Assembly (NCBI RefSeq): GCF_902459505.1
Contig: NC_047096.1
Coordinates: forward strand, 6,386,001 to 6,450,000
Source: Geotrypetes seraphini
Lineage: Eukaryota; Chordata; Amphibia; Gymnophiona; Dermophiidae
Reading direction: 5' to 3'
DNA length: 64,000 bases
The position numbers and the translations under genes are program-made. Each line of letters begins with the position of its first letter. The first letter of the stretch is position 1. Shown piece after piece: positions 50,277-59,339 of the stretch. Under the pieces are notes generated by a model, which saw nothing but the letters and a program-made list of their open reading frames with translations, was not told the origin of the DNA and made no database searches.

Positions 50277-50436
50277 CGTCATAGCTCAGTGCCTATATTT
50301 ACGGCCTCTTTTACAAAGCCGCGCTAACGGCCCCGAAGCTCATAGAGATTTAAAGGGCTTCGGGGCTGTTGCCGCGCGGCAGCTGCTAGGGTGGCTTTGT
50401 AAAAGAGGCTGTAAATATAGGCATTGAGCTATGACG
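50277..50436. repeat. 160-bp near-perfect palindrome
   Basis: Left CGTCATAGCTCAGTGCCTAT..TTACGGCCTC is mirrored by GAGGCTGTAAATATAGGCAT..GAGCTATGACG. The inner part is the Harbinger-like MITE (CAAAGCCGCGCTAACGGCCC). The palindrome continues beyond the MITE ends. Confidence 0.85.
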
Positions 50437-50447
50437 TATGGCCACTA

Positions 50448-50811
50448 GTATTGTAAACTGCTTAATCTCTAGATTCATCGGTATATCGAATGCAATAAAT
50501 CCAATCGGCAGCCCTAGTCCTGCTGGTACGTGGTTTTAATGAATGCGCAATCAACAAAGAGACTGCAGATGTCACGTCCAACCTGTGAACACTGAGCCTT
50601 TAGTTACAGTTTGTATCAAAGTTTTATAAGACGTAAAGTTCCAAAAACAATGAGGTCCCGACTAGGATCCGAGTTTCGGTTATACTATCGCCTTCCTCAG
50701 GAGACAATTTTGGATTTGCACAGATTGACAAGTTTTACTGTTTTTTAAAAGGAATGAAAAACAGTCCTCTTTTTTTCAATATTATGGAACAAAGTAGAGT
50801 TGTATAGCCTA
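50448..50811 (-). mobile_element. LINE tail and Penelope-like terminus
   Basis: 50448-50505 is a plus-strand LINE tail (ATTGTAAACTGCTTAATCTC). 50520-50811 is Penelope-like on the minus strand and includes the hammerhead motif at 50655-50705. Confidence 0.5.
50655..50705 (-). ncRNA. Candidate hammerhead ribozyme motif
   Basis: Minus strand: stem I GTCTC (50705-50701) with GGGAC (50659-50655), core CTGAGGA (50700-50694), a 16-nt stem II region, GAAA, stem III from ACT to AGT around GGATCC, and cleavage base C at 50660. Stem II is weak. Confidence 0.55.
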
Positions 50812-51043
50812 TGAGGGTTGATTCATAAGTCATGGCAACTATTTTTTTCTCTCAAAAATGCGCCAACAGCGTACCCCATGAACTACGAAGCATAAGTACA
50901 AACTGTTTAACTACAAATGCAGCTGTTGGTATTCACCGCCTTCCCCATCTACGGTAGATAACTAATAATACTATCAGATTGCCAATGTTGGTCATTTTTG
51001 AGAGAAAAAAAAATATAGTTTCCATGACATGACTCAACCCTCG
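50812..51043. mobile_element. Mariner-type MITE with long inverted ends
   Basis: TGAGGGTTGATTCATAAGTC and GACATGACTCAACCCTCG ends mirrored over about 45 bp. TA on both sides (50810-50811, 51044-51045). The centre keeps no transposase. Confidence 0.85.
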
Positions 51044-51770
51044 TATATGTGGTATTACAAAAAAGCAAAATGGGAAATGTGATGCTCACACAAAGATTTT
51101 ATACCACTTGACTTGCTTACAAGACTTACTAAATCAGAGGGTTCTAGAATCATTCAACATGGCCGATTCATCGCAGCCAATTCAACATAACTATTTCATC
51201 TCTGAATCGCCCACAGCAGCATCTGACCTCTTCTGGGGGGCTATGCCCCTGCACCCCAACATACCCCCCCAAAGTAGGAGCACCACCCACCCCCTCAAGG
51301 TAGGAGCGCCCCTCTTCCCGCATATATCTTGAAAAGTTTGCCGGCACGAGCAACATCTTCCATTTCTTGCTTGTGCCGGCCTCAGCTCCCCTCTGACGTC
51401 TTGTCCTGGTCCTGCAACTAGGAAGTCAAGGCCGGCTGAGCAGGAGGTGGCAAACCTTTCAAGAGGTATGCAGTGGGAGGGGAGCAGAGAGGCACCATCA
51501 GAGGGGTTGGAGAGGAGGAGAGGCACTGGTGAGGGGAGGGGGCATCGGTGGGGGTGAAAAGGAGAAGCATGATTCATTGTGGTTCATCGAGACCATTGTG
51601 GAGAGGGCGATTCATCGCGACTGTGATGAAATGTCCCACGATGAAACAGTTATGATAAATTGTCCCATTCCGAAATCAGAGCAATGTATGAATTATGCAC
51701 AGATGCTGAGGGTACAGAAGCTTTTGACACTGTCCCAGATGACTGAAGAAAGGACCTACATGGTCTAAGC
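51044..51770. other. Intergenic; possible unclassified DNA element
   Basis: 51150-51660 shows GATTCATCGCAGCCAATTCA on the left and GGGCGATTCATCGCGACTGT on the right, suggesting a DNA element with a GC-rich interior. Not resolved. Confidence 0.35.
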
Positions 51771-51962
51771 CAGGGCTGTCAAAGTCCCTCCTTGAGGGCC
51801 GCAATCCAGTCAGGTTTTCAGGATTTCCCCAATGAATATGCATGAGATCTATTAGCATACAATGAAAGCAGTGCATGCACATAGATCTCATGCATATTCA
51901 TTGGGGAAATCCTGAAAACCCGACTGGATTGTGGCCCTCAAGGAGGGACTTTGACATCCTTG
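51771..51962. mobile_element. hAT-A MITE
   Basis: CAGGGCTGTCAAAGTCCCTC and GAGGGACTTTGACATCCTTG ends. Exact duplication GTCTAAGC at 51763-51770 and 51963-51970. Confidence 0.93.
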
Positions 51963-51970
51963 GTCTAAGC

Positions 51971-52815
51971 AGTTCATATACCTCAACTTCAATGTATAAT
52001 AATTCTTCCATTGGTAAATTTCAATTCTTAATGCTGGCCCACACAAGATAGCAAAGTCTGTAGGGCTACTCAGGGTGCTGGAATTATGCATTGTGACCCA
52101 GCTGGAAATCCTCCAACAGAACATCTGACCACTCCTTGTGCCTTTTGGTCTCCCAGTCTCCCCTGTAACTGAAATTTGCTTACATGAAGATCAATTAATT
52201 ATAGCTTCTTTCCCAGGGATTAGTTGAAAATCGTGAGGAAGCTATAAATCTAGCTGAGACTTTGGTAGACATCACACAGCTTTCTCTGACTCTGTTCCAT
52301 TTTTTAAAATTGATTCTTTGATCTCAGTAGCCAGAGCTGGATATGTATTTGCTGTCTCTTGATTCCATTTTCATTGCTTTCCAGCATTTCTTTTTTATTA
52401 TTATTGAATGCATCCACTTCTTTGCTCGTCTTATCTGAAGTGGAATGAATCCGAGCAAAGTTTTCCCCCCCTTCTGTTTCTTCAAAGGCAAGGACTTCAA
52501 ATAAGTCCCAGTCAGCTGTTATGAGTTACTGTCCTTTTGAAAGATATTTCTCTGAAAGAGAGGTGCAGTGAGCCAAGAATAAATGGAGCACGGAGTGGAC
52601 ATGAAATGGAACATGCACTTGCTAAGGCCTGTATTTGAGAGCGCTTTTCAAGTCTATGTGAATGCGATCTGAAAAATATTAATAATATACAGGAAACAGA
52701 GTGTTTCAAAGGAATGAGTGTTCAAGAATAAGGGGACATGACATGAGGAAGAAAGGGAGTAGAATTGGGAACAATTCCAAACAAACAAGGCTGTGGAGAC
52801 TCAGTGTCCTTGGAC
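51971..52815. other. Intergenic, nothing recognised
   Basis: No repeats or coding sequence recognised. Confidence 0.5.
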
Positions 52816-53570
52816 CTTCATAAGAACGTAAGATTTGTCCATCATGCCCAGCAGCCGACTCACCCAGCGGCCCTTAGGTCAAAGACCAATGCCCTATTTG
52901 AGTTTAGTCTTACTTGCGTATGTTCTGTTCCAGCAGGAACTTATCCAACCTTTTCTTAAATCCCTGAAGGGTGCTTTCCCCTATAACAGCCTCTGGAAAG
53001 AGCATTCCAGATTTCTACCACTCTCTGAGTGAAGAAGAACTTCCTTACGTTTGTACGGAATCTATCCCCTTTTAACTTTAGAGAGTGCCCTCTCGTTCTC
53101 TCTACCTTGGAGAGGATGAACAACCTGTCTTTATCTATTAAGTCTATTCCCTTCATTATTAAAGCTATTCCTTTCATTATCCCCGCTCAGAAATTCAAAC
53201 TCCCTTCAATTCTTCCGCAAACACCTGAAAACTTGGCTCTTTTCAAAAATCTAACACCTCCTGCTCTCTGGGACCCTTGTCCCTCTCTTTCTTCTTGTTC
53301 CTTTCCTATAACCCTTCATTGGAGTTCCTTTCTTCCTAACTCTGTAAACCGTGCCGAGCGCTACGCTTGTGGAGATGGCGCGGTATACAAACCTAAGGTT
53401 TAGTTTAGTTTATCTTGAATGTTTCGATCATGTCCCCTCTCAGTCTCCTCTTTTCAAGGGAGAAGAGACCCAGTTTCTCTAATCTCTCACTGTACGGCAA
53501 CTCCTCCAGCCCCTTAACCATTTTTGTCGCTTTCGAGAAGAACTGTGTCCTTAATATACGGTGACCCAAT
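52816..53570 (-). mobile_element. CR1 LINE 3' part, split by another LINE tail
   Basis: Reversed tail (CATAAGAACGTAAGATTTGT), then minus-strand ORF2 C-terminus ([20 protein letters not shown]). It is interrupted at about 53185-53412 and resumes at ATCTTGAATGTTTCGATCAT. Confidence 0.85.
53185..53412 (+). mobile_element. LINE 3' end inserted in CR1
   Basis: Encodes FRKHLKTWLFSKI-type C-terminus. It ends CGCGGTATACAAACCTAAGG with a TTTAG tandem tail. Confidence 0.7.
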
Positions 53571-53935
53571 TTTAGTCTAGCCTTACCTGCATATGTTCTG
53601 TTCCAGCAGGAACTTATCCAACCTTTTCTTGAATCCCTGGAGGGTGTTTTCCCGTATAACAGCCTCCAGCAGAGCGTTCCAGATTTCTACCACTTTGGGT
53701 GAAGAACTTCCTTACGTTTGTACGGAATCTTTTCCCTTCTAACTTTAGCAAGTGCCCTCTGGTTCTCTTCACCTCGGAGAGGGTGAACAGTCTCTCTTTC
53801 TCTACTCAGTCAATTCCTTTCAATATCTTGAATGTTTCGATCATTTCCCCTCTCAGTCTCCTCTTTTCAAGGGAGAAGAGGCCCAGTTTCTCTAGCCTCT
53901 TGTTGTACAGCGACACCTCCAGTCCCTTAACCAGT
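53571..53935 (-). mobile_element. CR1 LINE 3' part, second adjacent copy
   Basis: It repeats the ORF2 C-terminal segment of the previous copy (TTCCAGCAGGAACTTATCCA, GATTTCTACCACTTTGGGTG). It is a separate insertion or a local duplication. Confidence 0.8.
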
Positions 53936-54350
53936 TGTTTATTCAAAATGGACCCAACACGGGCTGTGTTTCAGCTAAACACACCTTCCTCAGGGATCCT
54001 AAGGTATAAATTTCAAAGAGTGTATATTAGAGTAAGTGTGTGGAAAAAGTGAAAATAAATGGTGTCAAGTGTGATGTGAGCTTGAAAAACGAGGTAGTGT
54101 GCTATTGTGCTGAGTGAGACAGACATACGACCATAATAGTGGGAAAACTGCTAAGATAAAAAAAATGCGTGAAAACCAGTTGTGGAAGATGACAACAACT
54201 TTTCAAAATGATTCAGGTGCTTAACTTAGGACACTGATGTACACCAAGGATGGAAAGTGAGACCAAATGGAAATCCTTCAACTCAACAGAAAGATCCCAC
54301 TATTCAAAGCATAAGGAATAAGCATCTATTTGACATTTAATCACCTGTAT
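53936..54350 (-). mobile_element. Penelope-like terminal region
   Basis: Carries the best hammerhead fold of the window at its right-hand (53951-53998) end. The remainder is AT-rich and non-coding. Confidence 0.5.
53951..53998 (-). ncRNA. Candidate hammerhead ribozyme, best fold
   Basis: Minus strand: stem I GATCC (53998-53994) with GGGTC (53955-53951), core CTGAGGA (53993-53987), a 14-nt stem II segment starting AG and ending CT, GAAA (53972-53969), stem III ACAC/GTGT with loop AGCCC, and cleavage base T at 53956. All invariant core bases are present. Stem II is weak. Confidence 0.6.
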
Positions 54351-54490
54351 CCTCTCTCCTTTCCCCTCCACCCCTCTCCCTACTCCCCCTCTTACCTACC
54401 TCTTCTCTTCTCCCTCCTCCCCCTCTCTATAAGTCGCCTTGAGCCTGCCTAGGTATGAGCGACGCAGAAATAGAAGATTAGATTAGATAA
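54351..54490 (+). mobile_element. LINE/SINE 3' tail
   Basis: A C/T-rich stretch, then AAGTCGCCTTGAGCCTGCCT, GGTATGAGCGACGCAGAAAT and a tandem AGATT tail. Confidence 0.6.
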
Positions 54491-54554
54491 GGTGTGGATT
54501 GGAGAGGAAAAGGATCTCATAAACCTGCTTGGTGATACGGAATTAACCTCAGCC

Positions 54555-55100
54555 ACGTCTGACAAGGTTCCACGTTTCATTCATTGATCCAGAAAAACCT
54601 CCCCCTCCCTATAGTCTCATTTTTGTTCTTCGTATATTTTATTTATTTATTTTTATTCTTAAAACAACTTTTTGTGATTATGTTCTTTTCTTTAAAAATG
54701 TGCCTGTATAAGCTATTCTTTATGAATTACTTAGCTTCAGTGTTGCAGGCAGCCCACGCCCGACGGGACCCACTTCTCCAAAATTATTTGGCTTTATCAA
54801 GGGCTCATACAAGCTGCTGCATCATTTCAGGCTGTAGCACTCGTGGTTTCTGCTGAACGCCGACAACCAGCTACGTTTCGATTATAGCATCAGGGCAATG
54901 GAGTCCTTCCGCATGTATGCACTCTTTTGTGAAGTGCTGAGGGGAGTGCATACATGAACGTAGCAATGTCGGCAAGGGCTCTCCTGCACTACTTTAAGAT
55001 AAATTAATGGTATTCATTGATGTTGATAAGCTTTTGAAAAATTTAAAAGAAGCACTGTGGACCGATGAAGAGGCATTTGATGGCAATAGTGTGTTAGCAG
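54555..55100 (-). mobile_element. Penelope-like terminal fragments
   Basis: Two degenerate hammerhead-like segments (54758-54804 and 54858-54897, minus strand) lie in AT-rich sequence; the first keeps the ACGGG/CCCGT stem III. Possibly two overlapping copies. Confidence 0.4.
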
Positions 55101-55904
55101 TAAAGTTTTTCTCTTTTAAAAAAAATATTTTATTTTTATTCAAATTTTTCATCATAACAACAAATACACAAACTTAAAAGGATTTGGAAATAATCCAATA
55201 AGGAAAATGAGATTGAATTAACATCAAACAATAGCTTTATTACAGCTAGAGAAGGAGGTGGAGTCACTTTTGGTTCAATTATGCCACCCACAGTGTAGCG
55301 AACCGGCTGTCTGGGGGTTAACTATGTCCCCGATTCTGTCTAATAGGTTAAGTATTAGTTTTGCTTTATTTTAATTTTCTTTGTTCTTGGATCCAAAGAT
55401 TGTGGACTAAATAATTAATTAATCTATTTGATGTTAATTCAGTAAAGATTTTCTTGACAGTAGCTATCTCTGACTGGTCCTGAAGAGCTTAGGAGTTGAA
55501 TCTTTGTGGGTTGATGTAACACAGTACTTAGGTGTGAGCATTTACATCAGCCTTTGGGTCTATTTTAAAACAGCAGTTCCACACGGAATTTGTGTGTACC
55601 TGCAAGTGTGGCATTCCCACGGGTGGAACATGGGAGGGACACAGGGTTGTACCGTAAGTTCTGTTCCCGTGCAACAGTTACACACTCACAGTTACGGGTG
55701 GTCTATGGCTGGCGTAGCTGCAGGTGCCAAGATTTTAGGTGCGTTGATGTAGTATTCAGTGACAACCTTTGGGCACCCAGATGCCACTGTTTGCACCAGG
55801 CTACCTAAAAGGGACCACCTGCTCATACATTATTCATTTTTGATCGCTTAGACAACCCAACTCAGCAACACAGCACACCATAGAAAAACCCTTTTGAAAA
55901 AAAA
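55101..55904. repeat. A-rich LINE tail fragment and unclassified repeat
   Basis: 55110-55240 (TATTTTATTTTTATTCAAAT) resembles a reversed L1 tail. 55500-55810 is related to 19508-19930 (GCTGCAGGTGCCAAGATTTT). No gene. Confidence 0.4.
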
Positions 55905-56535
55905 ATAAACCAATCTATAACACTGATTCGTTTTTGTGGCACAAACTCATTTTAATCCCGATTGGATACAATAGGTACAGCAGTGGCACAAGACAGAGCA
56001 CTGTAAATGATATACGAGTTTCAACAAATGCACTACAGTTCAAAAAGAAGACAACAAGAAACTGATACCGTTCAGAAAGGTTGTTATTGTTTCTACAGGT
56101 TTCTACAGTTAAGTTTTGGTCTTGTCATTGCAACGCTTTTAAAGAACAACCCCAACCTTAAGTTCTGAAGAAGAAGTGAGGTTAAGACGCCCAGAGGTGT
56201 TCCCGATTGCCCACCTAGAAGTAACGAGAGTACTGGAATGCCTCAATGCTATGGAATACGGTTCATAAAACAGCTGCCCAAAAAGACAACTGAAATTCAC
56301 TGGCTCTAAGACAAAATGGAAAAGGAACAGTAGACATTACAATACAGTTCTGCATAGCAGTCGGCTGTGATGTACACAACAGAAAGTTATGATTAGGATA
56401 GGACGTTTGCCTAAGGAGGGGGGCGTGGCCCAATAATGTTCTGGCTGGCCTGGTTGATACAAAATCTTTTTGAAGCAGATTTTTAAGTTTCAAATGGGAA
56501 AGAAACAAAGTCTGAGATGGGGGTTTGTCGGGAAC
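55905..56535 (-). other. Repeat-free block; possible distal KCND3 3'UTR
   Basis: About 600 bp without recognised repeats. On the minus strand ATTAAA (near 55955) precedes a CACAAAAAC stretch, a possible poly(A) site. This is inference only: the block may be unrelated to KCND3. Confidence 0.3.
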
Positions 56536-56539
56536 CAGA

Positions 56540-57425
56540 AGAACAAAAGAACAGTCATTCTGGAGTAGACCAGATGGTCCATCGACTCCAGTGTCCTGCT
56601 TCCAAAGGTGGCCAATCCAGGTCACAAGTACCTAGCAGAATCCCAAAGAGTAGTAAGATTCTGGACTACCAAAGAGTAACAAGCTTTCAGAATTCCAAAA
56701 AGTACTCATAGCAAGATTCTGGAATCCTAAGGAATAAGCAAGATTCCAGAATCCCAAAGAGTAACAAGCTTTCAGAATTCCAAAAAGTACTCATAGCAAG
56801 ATTCTGGAATCCTAAGGAATAAGCAAAACCCAGAATCCCAAAGAGTGACAGTATTCTGGAATCCCAAATAGTAGCAAGATTCTGGACTCCCAAAGAGTAA
56901 CAAGCTTTCAGAATTCCAAAAAGTACTCATAGCAAGATTCTGGAATCCTAAGGAATAAGCAAGATTCCAGAATCCCAAAGTGACAGCATTCTGGAATTTC
57001 AAATAGTAGCAAGATTCTGGACTCCCAAAGAGTAACAAGCTTTCAGAATTCCAAAAAGTACTCATAGCAAGATTCTGGAATCCTAAGGAATAAGCAAGAT
57101 TCCAGAATCCCAAAGTGACAGCATTCTGGAATTGCAAATAGTAGCAAGATTCCAGAATTCCAAAGAGTAACAAGCTTTCAGAATTCCAAAAAGTACTCAT
57201 AGCAAGATTCTGGAATCCTAAGGAATAAGCAAGATTCCAGAATCCCAAAGTGACAGCATTCTGGAATTGCAAATAGTAGCAAGATTCCAGAATTCCAAAG
57301 AGTAACAAGCTTTCAGAATTCCAAAAAGTACTCATAGCAAGATTCTGGAATCCTAAGGAATAAGCAAGATTCCAGAATCCCAAAGAGTGGCAAGATCCCA
57401 TACTGTCAATCAATGGGCCCATTTA
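56540..57425 (-). mobile_element. CR1 LINE 3' tail with large array
   Basis: The reversed CR1 tail (TCCATCGACTCCAGTGTCCT, GGTGGCCAATCCAGGTCACA) leads into the array and ends near CATACTGTCAATCAATGGGC. No ORF2 is left. Confidence 0.85.
56640..57400. repeat. 135-bp higher-order tandem array in the CR1 tail
   Basis: GCAAGATTCTGGAATCCTAA starts at 56711, 56796, 56932, 57067, 57202 and 57337. Spacings are 85, 136, 135, 135 and 135. Each 135-bp unit comprises five diverged subunits of 24-32 bp, all versions of the CR1 tail module. A long minus-strand frame (135 is a multiple of three) is a by-product. Confidence 0.95.
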
Positions 57426-57838
57426 CTAAAGTGTGCTAGTCATGTGCCTACAGTAATAATTACTGGCTGACAAAAACAGCACATGCTAATTCACACACTA
57501 TTAATATTAGATTATTTATATCCTGCCTTTCTGTGGTACAACCAAAGTGGTTTACATATTGCATTCAGGCACTTTTCTCCATCCCTAGAGGGTTCACAAC
57601 CAAATTTTACAGCTGGGGCAGTGGGTTGGGGTGACTTGGTCATGATCACAAGGAACTGCAGTGGTAAACCCCATTATGGGATGAGCAATGGGTAGATTAT
57701 GGGCATGGGTACTCCCTTGCCATGCAGTGTCACTGGATCGGTTAGTGCAGATGCACTTTCTTCCTCCTAAACACTTACTGCTTGCACTTACCATGTTGTA
57801 AAGCATCTTCCTATGTGGTAACTCTATGGGAACCTACT

Positions 57839-57870
<32 letters not shown>

Positions 57871-58189
57871 AAAAGTTTGCACGCAGTCTTTGTATTTCAT
57901 GTGCACAAATTTTTGCACCTAATGACCAGTATATGCAAAACTCTACTGCTCTTTAGGAAAAGGGCTCGTCGTCAGTTATACACTTGCAGACACATTCTCC
58001 CACGTTACAGCTCTAGAATCTCAGTGACTTTCAGCACATTTGTATGAAATGTGATATATTTTTAATGAACTTTATGGCATTAGATTTTAGGAACATTCCT
58101 GCCAACCACCTCAGTACTGCTTGACACAGAGGGAGGATGGGCATAAACTACGTGCCATGGACTTGACCCTCTTTAGGTTATAACTATTC
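57426..58189. mobile_element. Diverged SINE in unassigned DNA
   Basis: 57500-57690 resembles a reversed tRNA-derived SINE (TTATATCCTGCCTTTCTGTG, GGTGACTTGGTCATGATCAC). A C run then A run lies at 57845-57874. The rest is unassigned. Confidence 0.5.
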
Positions 58190-58569
58190 TGCCTGATATT
58201 CAGTGCTATTTTGTTAGCCAGAATTAGCTCCTGGCCAGCCAAATAGCATTTAGCCGTCTAAGCGCTAATGTTCAGCATGAGATGGCCGCTGAATAATACT
58301 GGTTAGAGGTAGCAGACAGGCAGCTAGGTTGTATGACTTAGCTGCGAAATTCAATCCACTAGATGGCGAAGTTGCGCAGCCAAAGTGGGCTGTTTAAATA
58401 GTCTATTTTTGGCTGCTATCAACTTAGCCAACCAGCACTGAATATTGACATGGCCGGCTAAGTTTTTAGCGGTCAAAAATAGACCAGATATTCAATTACC
58501 AGCAATGGCTCAGCGCCGACCTGGCTAACTCTCGTGGTCTGAATCTCGGCCCCATAATGTGCAAATTTA
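58190..58569. repeat. MITE-like palindrome remnant
   Basis: CTGATATTCAGTGCTATTTT and CAACCAGCACTGAATATTGA are inverted. AGCGGTCAAAAATAGACC mirrors GTCTATTTTTGGCTGC. Family uncertain. Confidence 0.5.
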
Positions 58570-58694
58570 CCATCCCCCTTTCTACTAAGCCTCGGTGCTG
58601 CTCTGACATTCGTAGAATTCCTAAGAGCGTCAGACCATTTAGCGCTCTGGGCCGTGGTAGAAACTTCTACCGTGCCTTAGTAAAAGGGGAGGGG
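58570..58694. mobile_element. Harbinger-like palindromic MITE
   Basis: CCATCCCCCTTTCTACTAAG and CTTAGTAAAAGGGGAGGGG ends, TTA on both sides (58567-58569, 58695-58697). Confidence 0.8.
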
Positions 58695-58769
58695 TTAATT
58701 GGTAACTATTAGGGGCATGCAGCTTGTAAACCTTTCAATCATGTCAATTCCTAGGTCATTTATGGGAAT

Positions 58770-59330
58770 GTTTGCTTTAATAAAAATAATAATTTTATTT
58801 TTGTATACCGTCATACCCAGGGAGTTCTAGGCGGTTCACAGCAGTTAGATCAGGGGTCTCAAAGTTCCTCCTTGAGGGCCGCAATCCAGTCGGGTTTTCA
58901 GGATTTCCCCAATGAATATGCACGAGATCTATGCGCATGCACAGCTTTCAATGCATATTCATTGGGGAAATCCTGAAAACCCGACTGGATTGCGGCCCTC
59001 AAGGAGGGACTTTGAGATCCCTGAGTTAGATGAAATACAAACAATGCAGTTGAAATTGAAGAACATAACAAAGCAATCATAGAGTCGAACAAGTTATACG
59101 TCTACAATTTAAGTGAAGGAAAAAAAACACATACAAGCCAATAGGAGGGAGCAACAATCTTAAAAGAATGGGAAGGGATAGTGATGGAAAACGTTAAGGA
59201 TTTGGTCTGTTGAAAAGTTGAGTTTTCTAAAACTGAGATAAGAGGAGGCATCAAGCACAATTTGGGCGAGTCATGAGTTTAGTTTGGCCGCTTGAAAAGA
59301 GAAGGTTCTTTCGAAGAATCCCCCCCTATA
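58770..59330 (-). mobile_element. L2-like LINE 3' end split by hAT-A
   Basis: Reversed tail TAATTTTATTTTTGTATACC, GGAGTTCTAGGCGGTTCACA as at 11790-11840. A hAT-A MITE interrupts, then AGTTGAGTTTTCTAAAACTG and related LINE sequence continues. Confidence 0.8.
58851..59023. mobile_element. hAT-A MITE inside LINE
   Basis: CAGGGGTCTCAAAGTTCCTC and GAGGGACTTTGAGATCCCTG ends. Exact duplication AGTTAGAT at 58843-58850 and 59024-59031. Confidence 0.95.
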
Positions 59331-59339
59331 GGAGTAATT

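Noticed and set aside
56640-57400. CRISPR-like regular array
   Set aside because: Repeat and spacer classes are all variants of one CR1 tail module in a vertebrate genome.
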